Assembly (NCBI GenBank): GCA_012033195.1
Contig: JAAUSQ010000004.1
Coordinates: forward strand, 1-54,747
Reading direction: 5' to 3'
DNA: 54,747 bases
Origin: Chloroflexaceae bacterium
GTDB lineage: Bacteria > Chloroflexota > Chloroflexia > Chloroflexales > Chloroflexaceae
Numbering within the stretch: position 1 is the stretch's first letter; each line of letters starts with the position of its first letter. Both the position numbers and the translations under genes were made by a program. Below, one piece after another: positions 17,721-27,245 of this stretch. The notes beneath the pieces were generated by a model. The model was not told the DNA's origin. It did no database searches and was given only the letters and a program-made list of their open reading frames with translations.

Positions 17721-18809
17721 TCACTCCTCAGCAAACTCGACTGGCTCGCCGCCAAGTCCGAGCCGCACATTGTAGCGCCCTTCCATTTCGAGCGCTTGCC
17801 AGCGCGACTCGTCTACTTCCATCTCGTGGCGATTCCCCTGATCATCCACGACAGACACAAGGTACGTTTCGCTCCGTTCGCTCTCCCGCTGATTATCGAG
17901 CAGGCTGAGCTGGGGCCAGAACGGTTCGCGATTTTCGCCCGACTCGCGCTCGGTGCGAACGCTCACCCATTTATCAACTTCGTAGGTGTACTTTGTGCGG
18001 TAGATGGGTACATCACGGTAGATCGGCTCTTCGTAAGTTTCGGTGCGGGTACGGTTCTCGTACACTGGCTCTTCACATTCGACATCCTCAAAAAAGCCAT
18101 TGCCCAGGTCGCGCTGCTCACAGACATAAGTGCGCGTCCCCACCTGCACCTGTTTGGTCACGTCACGGGTGCGTGTCTCATACCTCTGCACAACCTGAAC
18201 GTAGTGATGAATCTCTTCCTGCTGACTGATGAGGCGGGCGGCACCTGGTAAATCCCAATCGCTCTCGGTAACCGTGCGTCGCTCTTCTATCGTGATGGCA
18301 CGCTCCCAGGCAAAGCCATCCACGCGCACCGAACTTTCGCGGTTGCCCAGAAACAGAAACCCACCCACACAGAGCAGCAACAGTACACCTAGGGCCGCAA
18401 AAATCGGCAGCATCGAGCGCTGCTGAGCAGGTGCGGCAGGGGTGGCGGGGCGCGGTGGCGATGGGGCGTTGTCGCCTGCACGCGGCACCGCATTCATAGC
18501 AAACGTCTGGACTTTCTGCTCGCCTAGTGAATCAGCGCGGGATGCTCCACACTGGCGGCAGGTATCGGCGGTGGCCTCGTTGCTGGTGGTGCAGAAGCTA
18601 CAGACCCAATCGGCACCACGGCGGGCACGTTGCTCAAGTTGGGCATCGGTAACTGCCTCAGCATCTGCGGGCAGGTAGAACTTCACATTCTCCGGGCGTA
18701 CCTGTCCACAGTTGGGGCAGGCGCGATGTCGCCCCAGAATGGCAGTGGTACGGCAGTAGGTGCAATCCCAACGGCCTTCACGAACGGCAGGGCGTTTTTC
18801 TTCCGACAT
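17721..18809 (-). CDS. Double zinc-ribbon membrane protein of unknown function
   Basis: The protein has 362 residues. Two zinc-ribbon knuckle pairs lie at the N-terminus: CTYC...CPNC (about residues 16-35) and CSFC...CRQC (about 70-88), the second like RanBP2 fingers (WVCSFCTTSNEATADTC). A Pro/Ala linker, one membrane helix (MLPIFAALGVLLLLCVGGF, about 131-150) and a 200-residue C-terminal domain follow. That domain is rich in Tyr, Arg, Thr and Glu with alternating patterns such as YETRTRDVTKQVQVG and YEEPIYRDVPIYRTKYTY, suggesting long beta strands outside the cell, and it holds one Cys pair. I do not recognise a characterised homologue. The zinc domain would be cytoplasmic. Confidence 0.8.
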   Translation of the reverse strand: MSEEKRPAVREGRWDCTYCRTTAILGRHRACPNCGQVRPENVKFYLPADAEAVTDAQLEQRARRGADWVCSFCTTSNEATADTCRQCGASRADSLGEQKVQTFAMNAVPRAGDNAPSPPRPATPAAPAQQRSMLPIFAALGVLLLLCVGGFLFLGNRESSVRVDGFAWERAITIEERRTVTESDWDLPGAARLISQQEEIHHYVQVVQRYETRTRDVTKQVQVGTRTYVCEQRDLGNGFFEDVECEEPVYENRTRTETYEEPIYRDVPIYRTKYTYEVDKWVSVRTERESGENREPFWPQLSLLDNQRESERSETYLVSVVDDQGNRHEMEVDESRWQALEMEGRYNVRLGLGGEPVEFAEE

Positions 18810-18927
18810 GAGTACACATTCCTTTTTGTATCATGGGGGTCTGCTACGTGCATCAGAATCAACTGATTATCATATACATATACGTAAGACGGACGCTCTT
18901 TGTGCCACGCCCACTACACATCATAAA

Positions 18928-18954
18928 GCCCTCCTCCGCGAAAGGGAAGAGGGC
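18928..18954 (-). terminator. Terminator after lutC
   Basis: Minus-strand GCCCTC and GAGGGC arms with extra pairs in between form a hairpin followed by TTTAT. It lies about 45 bases past the lutC stop. Confidence 0.5.
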
Positions 18955-18999
18955 CAGCAGTCTACGTGCATAATAAGAATAGGGCCGGTGCTATACTTC

Positions 19000-19680
19000 C
19001 TACCCCTGCGGGTCGCGCTCCACAACGATTACCTCAAGCGTGCGCGGGCCGTGTACCCCTTCCACCCGGTTTAACTCAATATCCGATGTAGCAGAAGGTC
19101 CAGAGATAAACGTGAGCGGCTTGCCCTGTTCGACCACCGACGAGCGCAGGGCTGCAATGGCTTCGGGTACAATGCTCACCACCTGATCGGCGTAGACCAC
19201 ACACAGGTGATAATCAGGTATCAGCGTTATTGCGCGCCGCCCCTGATTCGGGCCACTGTTTAACACAATCGTGCCCGTCTGCGCGATTGCCAGCGCACAG
19301 CCGGTCAGCACGCCGTCGGTTGCATCAAGGTCGGCATTGGCGAACGGATGTGACGGGTCGTCGGTCACAATCTCCAACCCCTCATACGCAGGTAGCCATG
19401 CGGTGGGCAGGTCGGCGGGCACCAGCAAGCGCCGCAGATTGCGATCCTGGCACGACTGCGCGATACGGGCGGGCAGGTCGGCCTCGCTCATATGATGCAC
19501 AATCGCCTTATAGTCCACCGTCATCTCAACAAATTGCTCCACCACCTGCGCGTGGGGACGGTCGTCCTGCTGCCGATAGGCCCGTGTGATTGCGACATCG
19601 TCGGGTTGTTCAGTGGGGGGGACGTCGTGCAGCGCCGTGCGAATACGGTACAGAATGGCTTCTTTTGCACTACTGCTCAT
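19000..19680 (-). CDS. lutC: LUD-domain lactate utilization protein C
   Basis: The 226-residue protein is of the LutC/YkgG type, the third part of the LutABC complex that oxidises L-lactate to pyruvate. Seen: the LUD fold with LLVPADLPTAWLP, GVLTGCALAIAQTGTIVLNS and a C-terminal FISGPSATSDIELNRVEGVH motif that ends HGPRTLEVIVVE, all diagnostic of LUD proteins. The ATG at 19680 lies inside the end of lutB (11-base overlap), which fits translational coupling. A longer frame upstream overlaps lutB further and is not used. Confidence 0.93.
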   Translation of the reverse strand: MSSSAKEAILYRIRTALHDVPPTEQPDDVAITRAYRQQDDRPHAQVVEQFVEMTVDYKAIVHHMSEADLPARIAQSCQDRNLRRLLVPADLPTAWLPAYEGLEIVTDDPSHPFANADLDATDGVLTGCALAIAQTGTIVLNSGPNQGRRAITLIPDYHLCVVYADQVVSIVPEAIAALRSSVVEQGKPLTFISGPSATSDIELNRVEGVHGPRTLEVIVVERDPQG

Positions 19681-21106
19681 TGCGTGACCTCCACCAGTCG
19701 CGGAAGGACTGCTGGGGCACCGGGCGCAGGTCGCGCATGGTCGACCAGCCACTCAGCAGGCCAGGAAGGTTACCGATCTTGCCCTCACTGACAAACGGCC
19801 CCTGCCCGAACCGGGCAAGCTTCTGGGCCGTTTCGTAGCGGGTACGGTCGGCAAAGGTATAGGCCAGCATCTTCATCACCACACTCTCGGCGTAGGCATA
19901 GGTATTGATGCCTTTGGTTGCCTGATAGTGGCGCACCACTTCGGCGCGCAGGTGTACCAGCACTTCAGGAATGTTGATTTTTACCGGGCAGACTTCGTAG
20001 CACGCCCCACACAGCGACGAGGCGTAGGGCAGCGATGGGGCATGCTCGACGCCCACCAGCAGCGGCGTGAGAATGGCCCCGATAGGGCCGGGATACACCG
20101 AGCCGTAGGCGTGCCCACCTGTGCGCTCGTAGACCGGGCAGATATTCAGACAGGCACTGCACCGGATGCAGTGGAGCGCTTGCCGTCCGATCTGATCGGC
20201 GAGCGTGTGGGTGCGCCCATTGTCAAGCAGAATCAGGTGGAACTCTTGCGGCCCGTCACCCTCCGCAACGCCCGTCCAGAAGGTGGTATACGGGTTCATG
20301 CGTTCGCCCGTCGAGGAGCGCGGCAGCAATTGCATATACACCTCAAAGTCCTGCCAGGTCGGTATCAGCTTCTCAATGCCCATCACGGTTACCAGCACCG
20401 GCGGCAGTGTCAGGCACATGCGCCCGTTGCCCTCCGACTCGACCACGCAGATTGTACCGGTTTCGGCAACGCCAAAGTTGGCCCCACTGATAGCGACCTT
20501 CGTAGTAAGGAATTTCTGGCGCAGGTGGCGGCGTGCGGCGGCGGCAAGGTCGGCGGGTATGTCGGTCAGGTCTTCGGTATCGGCGAGCTTGCGCCGGAAG
20601 ATCTCCCGAATCTCCGAGCGGTTTTTATGGATGGCGGGCACCAGAATGTGCGATGAGTGCTCACCAGCAAGCTGAATGATAAGCTCGGCCAGGTCGGTTT
20701 CAATCGCCTGAATGCCCTCGGCGGCCAGTCCATCATTCAGCCGGATTTCGTCGGTTGCCAGCGACTTGACCTTGACCACCTCGCGGGCATCGTGTGATTT
20801 GGCAATCTCGGCAACAATGCGGGTCGCTTCGGCGGCATCGCGTGCCCAGTGGACATGCCCGCCAGCGCGTTGCACCGACTCTTCAAGTTGGAGTAGGTAC
20901 TGGTCGAGGTGGCGCAGCACCCGGTCTTTGAGGGCGCGTCCGGCCTCGCGTAGCTCTTCCCAGTCGTCCATCTCATCCACGACGGCGGCACGCTTGGCGC
21001 GGATGGTCTGGGTGGCTTTGCCAAGGTTGCGCCGCAGTTGGGTATCGGCCAGCGCTGTTTTGGCTGCCTCAGGAAATGGTATCAGGGGTATCAGTGCAGA
21101 TGCCAT
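19670..21106 (-). CDS. lutB: L-lactate oxidation iron-sulfur protein LutB
   Basis: The 478-residue protein has an N-terminal LUD domain (GTICVVESEGNGRMCLTLPP, near residue 230) and two 4Fe-4S motifs: CIRCSACLNICPVY at about 312-325, then CGACYEVCPVKINIPEVL at about 362-379. The YGSVYPGPIGAILTPLL link between the clusters is typical. It carries electrons from lactate between LutA and the acceptor. The gene starts 21 bases after lutA, with AAGAGGAGA upstream. Length matches the Bacillus family (about 475). Confidence 0.95.
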   Translation of the reverse strand: MASALIPLIPFPEAAKTALADTQLRRNLGKATQTIRAKRAAVVDEMDDWEELREAGRALKDRVLRHLDQYLLQLEESVQRAGGHVHWARDAAEATRIVAEIAKSHDAREVVKVKSLATDEIRLNDGLAAEGIQAIETDLAELIIQLAGEHSSHILVPAIHKNRSEIREIFRRKLADTEDLTDIPADLAAAARRHLRQKFLTTKVAISGANFGVAETGTICVVESEGNGRMCLTLPPVLVTVMGIEKLIPTWQDFEVYMQLLPRSSTGERMNPYTTFWTGVAEGDGPQEFHLILLDNGRTHTLADQIGRQALHCIRCSACLNICPVYERTGGHAYGSVYPGPIGAILTPLLVGVEHAPSLPYASSLCGACYEVCPVKINIPEVLVHLRAEVVRHYQATKGINTYAYAESVVMKMLAYTFADRTRYETAQKLARFGQGPFVSEGKIGNLPGLLSGWSTMRDLRPVPQQSFRDWWRSRNEQ

Positions 21107-21127
21107 TGTGTTGGTTCTCCTCTTGCT

Positions 21128-21859
21128 TTACTCTTCCACGCTTGCCAGCACTTCGGCAATATGGGCGGTTCGCACTCCGGCGCGTTGTCTGCTCAAGGCC
21201 CCGCCAATATGCATCAGGCAGGAGGTATCGGCGGCGACACACACCTCGGCATGGGTATCGAGGACGCAGCGCAGTTTGTCGCTCAGCATAGCGATAGATG
21301 TATCGGCGTTTTTGATAGCAAACGTGCCACCGAACCCGCAGCACTCGGCGGCGCGGGGTAGCTCGACATAATCAAGGCCGCGCACTGCCTTCAGCAGCCG
21401 GATCGGGTGATCCCCAACGTGCAGCGCCCGCAGCGAGTGGCAGGTGGGATGGTAGGTGACCCGGTGGGGGTAATAGGCTCCTACATCTGCTACCTTAAGC
21501 ACTTCGGTGAGGAATTCGGTCAGTTCAAAGACACGCGGCGTAAGGTGTTGCACTTCGGCGGCAAGCTGTGCATCGTCGGCAATCTCGGCAATGCGGCTAT
21601 AATAATCGCGGATGGTGCCGACACACGAAGCCGAGGGGCCAACGATATACTCGGCGGTATCGAAGACCCTGACGAAGTGGCGCATAAGCGGGATAATTTC
21701 GAGTTGGTAGCCAGTATTAAAATGCATCTGCCCGCAGCACGTCTGGTCGAGTGGAAAATCGACGGTATGCCCAAGTCGTTCGAGCAGGCGTACGGTGGCC
21801 TGTCCCACTTCCGGGAACAGGGTATCGTTAAAACAGGTGATAAAAAATGCTACACGCAT
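21128..21859 (-). CDS. lutA: L-lactate oxidation protein LutA (CCG-domain)
   Basis: The 243-residue protein is the first gene of lutABC. It holds the two CCG domains of heterodisulfide-reductase-like subunits: DQTCCGQMHFNTGY and YHPTCHSLRALHVGD, then AECCGFGGTFAIKN. The cysteines coordinate an iron-sulfur cofactor. The ATG at 21859 has an excellent GGGAGGAAG 6 bases upstream. Together the three genes give flavin-independent L-lactate dehydrogenase activity, letting the cell grow on lactate. No lactate permease or GntR-type regulator is next to it. Confidence 0.94.
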   Translation of the reverse strand: MRVAFFITCFNDTLFPEVGQATVRLLERLGHTVDFPLDQTCCGQMHFNTGYQLEIIPLMRHFVRVFDTAEYIVGPSASCVGTIRDYYSRIAEIADDAQLAAEVQHLTPRVFELTEFLTEVLKVADVGAYYPHRVTYHPTCHSLRALHVGDHPIRLLKAVRGLDYVELPRAAECCGFGGTFAIKNADTSIAMLSDKLRCVLDTHAEVCVAADTSCLMHIGGALSRQRAGVRTAHIAEVLASVEE

Positions 21860-22008
21860 GGCACTTCCTCCCATGCATCTAGCGCTTGACGTTGCAGTGT
21901 CATCAGGTACCCTCTCTGGTGCTCTCTGCACATAACGTGTGATGTACATCTATTATAAACGACATAGTAAAATCGTGAGAAAGTGAATAAGGAAAGATAC
22001 CTTTACCC

Positions 22009-22545
22009 ATGAGCATGCTCCCTCGTCCGATTGCGCTGGTAGGCCTGAGCGGTACGGGCAAATCGACTGTTGCGGCGGTGCTGGCGCAACGGCTCGGCTG
22101 GCCCAGCTTCGATACCGATGCGTTGATTGTACAGTTTAGCGGTGGCCCGGTTGCCGGTCTGTTTGCCACACGCGGCGAAGATTATTTCCGCACGCTCGAA
22201 ACGGAGATGCTTGGTGCGGCGCTGTTGTGTGCGGCGTTTCGGCCGGCTGTGCTGGCGACCGGCGGCGGCATTGTGCTGCGCGAAGATAACCGTATGCTAC
22301 TGCAACAGGGTGCGTTTACCATCTGGCTCGATGCGCCGACCGATGTATTACTGGCACGCCTGCTGGCGCACACCGAAGAGCGCCCGCTGCTGAAGGGCGA
22401 CAACCCCGCCGCTCGCCTCGATACCTTGCGCCAGCAGCGTGAGCCACTCTACCGCGCAGTAGCCGATCTGGTGATCGATACCGCAGGGCTGGCACCGGAA
22501 GCAATCAGTGCGATGATCTGGGGGCAGGTGATGCGGGGAGCATAA
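22009..22545 (+). CDS. aroK: Shikimate kinase
   Basis: The 178-residue enzyme phosphorylates shikimate at O3 with ATP in aromatic amino acid synthesis. Seen: Walker A GLSGTGKST (about 12-20), the shikimate-binding Asp in FDTDALI, Arg in EDYFRTLE, the glycine triad ATGGGIV, the lid Arg in HTEERPLL, and the C-terminal Arg in QQREPLYRAVAD. All catalytic residues are kept. It stands alone; no other aro gene is in the window. ATG 22009 and the in-frame ATG at 22015 are both possible. Confidence 0.93.
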   Translation: MSMLPRPIALVGLSGTGKSTVAAVLAQRLGWPSFDTDALIVQFSGGPVAGLFATRGEDYFRTLETEMLGAALLCAAFRPAVLATGGGIVLREDNRMLLQQGAFTIWLDAPTDVLLARLLAHTEERPLLKGDNPAARLDTLRQQREPLYRAVADLVIDTAGLAPEAISAMIWGQVMRGA

Positions 22546-22673
22546 CAACCCGTCACACGGGTGCACTACCTTGCGCCTGTTTCACAATCGTGCTATAACA
22601 GGAGAGCAGAGCATAGATTGCACGATTAAAAACACTTATTGTTATTCGCTGTCCTGACATAGAAAGCAAAACC

Positions 22674-24074
22674 ATGCGTGTTGTGATTGCAGGCGCGGGG
22701 CCTGCCGGAATGGTGGCAGCCAAGTTGCTGGCTGATCGCGGTCACGAAGTGCTCGTCTTCGAGAAGCGCCACGTTCCGGGCGGCAAGGTATCGGCCTGGA
22801 AAGATGCAGATGGTGACTGGGTTGAAAGCGGTTTGCATGTTTTTTTTGGTGCCTACCGTAATCTGCTCAACTTTCTGCACACCAACGGCCTGCACGATAC
22901 GTTCGACTGGCGACCGCCCCAGATGATTTTTGCTTCGCCTGAGCACGGCCTTGCACCGATCAACTTTGTGCGGGGCCTGCCTGCACCCTTCAATGGGCTG
23001 GCAGGTGTGGCAACGAGTAAACTCCTGCCCTGGCCCGATAAACTGCGGATGGCAATCGGCTTGCTGCGGCCTATCTTCGGCAATCAAGCGTATATTGATC
23101 AGCAGGATAATCAGACCTATGCCGCGTGGCATCTGCGCCATGGGATGGGCGAACGCTCGCTGCGTGATGTGATGGATACCATGGCGCTGTCGCTCAACTT
23201 TGCCCGTTGCGACAATGTCTCTGCCAAGTTGCCCCTCACCGCGATGCTGCACTTTGCCAAAGAAACCGATGCCTCAAAGATGGCACTCGTCAAAGGCTCA
23301 CCCCATACGCGCATCTGGCTACCACTGAGTGCAAAGCTCAAAGCGCTTGGTGGCACGGTCGAAATGAACCGCAAGATTGTTGATATCCTGTATAATCCGG
23401 TAGTCAACATGATTGATGGCTTTGTGCTGGAAGATGGTACCATTGTGCGTGGTGATGTCTATATCTCGGCGATGCCGGTGCATAGCCTGCGGAAGGTGCT
23501 GCCCGATGCGCTGCGTGAGATGCCCTACTTTGGCAATCTGCGCCACCTAAAGGGGCGACCAGTCATCACCGTGCAGTTCTTTTTCGACCGACAGGTAACC
23601 GGGGTTAACCATCTGCTGTTTAGCTCCAATACTGATATCAGTGTGTATGCAGATATGGCAAACGTTGCTCCCGACTACAGCACGGGCGGGCCGAGTATTG
23701 TGCAGTTTGTGGTGGCACCGGCCGATACATTGATCAATCAGGATGATGAAACGATTGTTGAGCATGTGATGAACGATTTCATCCGTCTCCATCCTATCGC
23801 GGCGGAGGCCCGGCTGCGCAAGTATACCATTGTGCGTATTCCCAACTCGGTGTACCAGGCGGTGCCCGGTGTTGATGCGTACCGCCCCGACCAAGCCAGC
23901 CCGGTACCGAATCTGTTCCTGGCGGGCGACTATACCCAGCAGGAGTTTCTGGCGTCCATCGAAGGCGCAGTGCGCAGTGCACGGCGGTGTGTCGAACGAG
24001 TGGATGCCTATGTGCGCCTGCGCCAATCCAACGGGCACGCAGCACAACAGGCTGCCAGTCCGGTATTGATCTGA
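22674..24074 (+). CDS. Phytoene/zeta-carotene desaturase-like FAD-dependent oxidoreductase
   Basis: The 466-residue flavoprotein opens with a Rossmann FAD motif (VIAGAGPAGMVAAKLLADRG), then the amine-oxidase/desaturase signature VPGGKVSAW and SGLHVFFGAYRNLLNFL, and ends with the FAD-binding block LFLAGDYTQQEFLASIEGAV near residues 415-435. This pattern is that of plant/cyanobacterial CrtP/PDS and ZDS desaturases rather than bacterial CrtI. The likely role is desaturation of a C40 carotenoid at the membrane. No phytoene synthase or other carotenoid gene is next to it, so the substrate is inferred. Only 7 bases separate it from the next gene. Confidence 0.85.
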   Translation: MRVVIAGAGPAGMVAAKLLADRGHEVLVFEKRHVPGGKVSAWKDADGDWVESGLHVFFGAYRNLLNFLHTNGLHDTFDWRPPQMIFASPEHGLAPINFVRGLPAPFNGLAGVATSKLLPWPDKLRMAIGLLRPIFGNQAYIDQQDNQTYAAWHLRHGMGERSLRDVMDTMALSLNFARCDNVSAKLPLTAMLHFAKETDASKMALVKGSPHTRIWLPLSAKLKALGGTVEMNRKIVDILYNPVVNMIDGFVLEDGTIVRGDVYISAMPVHSLRKVLPDALREMPYFGNLRHLKGRPVITVQFFFDRQVTGVNHLLFSSNTDISVYADMANVAPDYSTGGPSIVQFVVAPADTLINQDDETIVEHVMNDFIRLHPIAAEARLRKYTIVRIPNSVYQAVPGVDAYRPDQASPVPNLFLAGDYTQQEFLASIEGAVRSARRCVERVDAYVRLRQSNGHAAQQAASPVLI

Positions 24075-24081
24075 GGAACAC

Positions 24082-26471
24082 ATGCTAGAACTGGGTTCTC
24101 TGTTTGCGGGGCGCTACCGCGTGATGTATGTTGCGGATGAGCGCCCCGGTTGCATTCTTTATCAGGCCACCGAACAACCTGCCGAAGCGGATACCCTCGC
24201 ACGTACGGTGCTGATTGCTGAGTGTCCCCAGCATACCGTGCTGGCGCTGGAAGATACCGAAACGCTGGCCCGCGCCACCGCCGAACTGACCGGGCCGGGG
24301 ATGCTGCCATTGCTGGCACACTTTGCCGAGGGTCAAATCTATTACATGATCGTTGCCAGCGAAGGCAGCCAGGACATTGGGCGGGCCAGCCATATCGGGC
24401 AGGCGCTTGGGACAGATGACGACCTGCTAACGTATATTGATGGACTGTTGCAGGCACTCGAACGGCTGCACACGGCTGCCGAGCCGTTGCTGGTGGGCGA
24501 ACTGCAATCGACCGATACGTGGGTGTTGCCAGATGGCGCACTGGTGCTGGCTCCCTTTGCGCTCATCCGTCCGCTTAGCACCAGCGAAACACCCTACCGT
24601 GCGCCGGAACTGGAAGACCTGGACACCTTACCTTCACAGGTGAGCGATATCTATGCACTCGGTGCGGTCTGTTATCACATGCTCACTGGCTGGGCACCGC
24701 CTGTCACCGCACGACGGCTGGCCGGTACACCACTGCCACCACCGCATACCCTGCGGGCCGATGTTGCACCGCTGCTTGAGCAGGTAGTGTTGCGAATGCT
24801 GGCAATGTATCCCGGCGACCGTTACCAGTCAGTTGCTGAAGTGCGCCGCCTGCTCCAGATTGCGCGTGCCCTGGGGGGGGCAGTACCCGCCACAACTGCC
24901 GCTGCAAGTCCTTTTGCAACTGTCGCGCTGCCTCCGTCCGGGGAACCTGCTGCACCAGCCACTGCAGAGGTATCAGCACTTGATGCCCTACCAGATGCCC
25001 CCTATGCAATTGCGGAGCCGGCCAGTGTCTACGACAGCAATGCTGCTGCGGTAGTCACGCAGCCTGCCGCCGTTGCCCAGCCTGCCCGCACCGATATGAC
25101 CTGCCTGGTCTGGTTCATCGGCTTTCTGCTGATGCTCTCGCTGGTCATCTGCGGGTTGGGGCTGTATCTCTTTGCAGGGCCGGGGCTGTCGCTGCTGGTC
25201 AACGAGCCGCAAATACCAACCCGCGCCGCACAGGTCGCGGTCGCCACAGATGTACCGCCAACGCTGGAACCAACGGCGACCCCGGCACCCTTGCCCACCC
25301 CCACCGCAAGACCAACCCCCGGCGCACCCGCTCCGGCAGTGCCCGGTCTGGGCAGCAGTGTCATCGCGCCAGAAAACGTTGAACAGCTTACTGAGCGGGG
25401 CCGCCTGAACGAAGTAGCGCTCGGTGTGATAGCGTATGCGCCCGATGGCACGGTACTGGCAATTGCCACCGACCGCGCTATAACGGTATACGATGCGGTA
25501 ACGCTGGATGTGGTGAGCGTGATGGCGGGGCACCGTGGCAACGTGAGCGCACTAGCATTTGTCGCCGCGCCCAACAGTACCGACGATGCGCCGCAGTGGA
25601 GGCTTGCTTCCGGTGCCGTCGATGAAAACGCAATCCGGCTGTGGGATGTCATAAATGGGATCGAAGTGGGCCAGCTAAACGAGCATACTGGCTGGATACG
25701 GAGCCTTACCAGTTCGCCCGATGGTGCCCTCCTCGCCTCAGGCAGCACCGATCTCTCGGTACGAGTGTGGGATGTTGCACAGCAAACGGCAGTGCAGGCA
25801 TTCAACGGTCATACCGATTGGCCCGGTCAGCTTGCATTCAGCCCCGATGCGAGCCTGCTTGCTTCTGCCAGCCGCGATGGAACGGTGCGGCTGTGGGATG
25901 TATCAGGGCAGGCAGATCCGGGCGTTCTGTTTGAAGCTCCGCTGAACAGCGAAACGAACCTGCCCTACTGGACAACCGGTCTTGCATTTCACCCCGATGG
26001 CAATCAGCTTGCGGTCGGTTCGACCAATATGCTGGTGTATCTGGTGGATGTGCAGGACGGCAGCGTGAGCCAGGAACTGCGCGGACACACTGGCTGGATT
26101 GTTATTCGTGGGTTGGCCTACAGCGCAGATGGTGACACGCTGGCGAGTGCGTCCCTCGATGGCAGTGTGCGGCTGTGGGATACCACCACCGGCACCGAGC
26201 AGAATGTGCTGCAACATCCAGGCGGTGGCGTTCTGGCGATGACGTGGCACCCCGATGGGCAACTGCTCGCTGCCAGCAGCGACGAGAGCGATACCGTTGT
26301 GTTCTGGGATGTTGATGATGCTACCGCTGTGCGCGAGCTTGACCTTTCGGCGTTTACGGTCGGCTCACTCGACTACTCGCGCGATGGCGCTATTCTCGGA
26401 ATGGTCAATATTACGGGTACCGTCAAGCTGCAACATCTGCGCGAAGAGCGGCAGGTCACGCTGGTTGGGGG
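24082..26471 (+). CDS. Pseudokinase-transmembrane-WD40 protein, N-terminal part (frameshifted)
   Basis: The start at 24082 overlaps a GAGGAA site formed by the previous stop. Residues 1-265 have a Ser/Thr protein kinase layout (LFAGRYRVMY glycine-loop region; TPYRAPEL at 171-178; SDIYALGAVCYHMLTG at 188-203), but the catalytic HRD is replaced by LLVGE (about 137-141) and the DFG by LAPF (about 156-159), so it is a pseudokinase. A Pro/Ala linker, one membrane helix (about 343-370), a Thr/Pro-rich spacer and then WD40 repeats (about 430 on; RLWDVINGIEVGQL, RVWDVAQQTAVQAF) follow. The propeller should be outside the cell. At the six-G run 26467-26472 the frame is lost, one G short of a continuous frame. 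Confidence 0.85.
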
Positions 26472-27242
26472 GCAACCGGAGCGCAGGCGCTGGCTTTTGC
26501 GGATGATACCACAGCAATCATTGCCACCGATAGCCTTACAGGGAGCGTTGCCCTGATTGACTTTGACCTGCCACGCGTCGTACGTTCTCTGCCCGGATTG
26601 ACCGTGCAGGCGGTGCGGGTCGCTGCCAGCCCCGATGGGCAACTGGTCGCGGCAGGCACTATCAGCGGTGAGATTACCGTCTGGAATGCGCGGACGGGCC
26701 AGATGGTCAACCAGTTTCAGGCCTTCCGCAGTGCAATCAGGGCGCTCACCTTCAGCAGCGATGGTCAGGCAATTATCGCCAGCAATAGCCTCGCGCCCGA
26801 TGTGGACGAAGCGCTCTCCGAGCCGACCATTGGTATCTGGGATGCGGTGGATAGCACCCTGCTGCACACCTTAACCGGACATACCAGCCAGGTGATCGGG
26901 TTGGCAGCGATACCGGGCGATACGCTTTTTGTGAGTATTAGCAGCGCTGAGTTGCGGGTGTGGGATACCGTCAGCGGCAGCGAGGTGCGAAATACTCGTC
27001 CGTCTGAGGGGGCCTTCACCAGCATTGCTGTCTCACCAGATGGGCGGCTGATTGTGGCAGGTGGCACCGATGGACGGCTAGCGTTCTGGGAGGCGGTACT
27101 GGGGCGGCTGATGTATACCACGCAATACGAAGGTGGTGATGTGCAGGGGTTGGCGTTTCATCCGGCGGGCACCGAGCTAGCGATTACCCACCGTGATGGG
27201 CGGGTGGTGCGCTACATTATCCCCGACGGCGACCAGAGCTAA
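26472..27242 (+). CDS. Pseudokinase-WD40 protein, C-terminal propeller part (after frameshift)
   Basis: This is the continuation of the WD40 propeller in the next frame, beginning ATGAQALAFADDTTAIIATD, then a run of WD40-like blades (SPDGQLVAAGTISGEITVWN, TIGIWDAVDSTLLHTL, ELRVWDTVSGSEV) to a stop at 27242. With a seventh G in the G-run the whole reads as one protein of about 1053 residues. As given, a shorter product could start at the alternative codon at 26598. It ends tail to tail with the CPBP gene, with 3 bases between the stops. Confidence 0.85.
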   Translation, partial: ATGAQALAFADDTTAIIATDSLTGSVALIDFDLPRVVRSLPGLTVQAVRVAASPDGQLVAAGTISGEITVWNARTGQMVNQFQAFRSAIRALTFSSDGQAIIASNSLAPDVDEALSEPTIGIWDAVDSTLLHTLTGHTSQVIGLAAIPGDTLFVSISSAELRVWDTVSGSEVRNTRPSEGAFTSIAVSPDGRLIVAGGTDGRLAFWEAVLGRLMYTTQYEGGDVQGLAFHPAGTELAITHRDGRVVRYIIPDGDQS

Positions 27243-27245
27243 CTG

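Noticed and set aside
19928-21371. Long plus-strand open frames (about 240 and 219 codons) across lutB and lutA
   Set aside because: The minus strand holds clear lut genes with iron-sulfur motifs; the plus-strand frames have no known motif or ribosome site.
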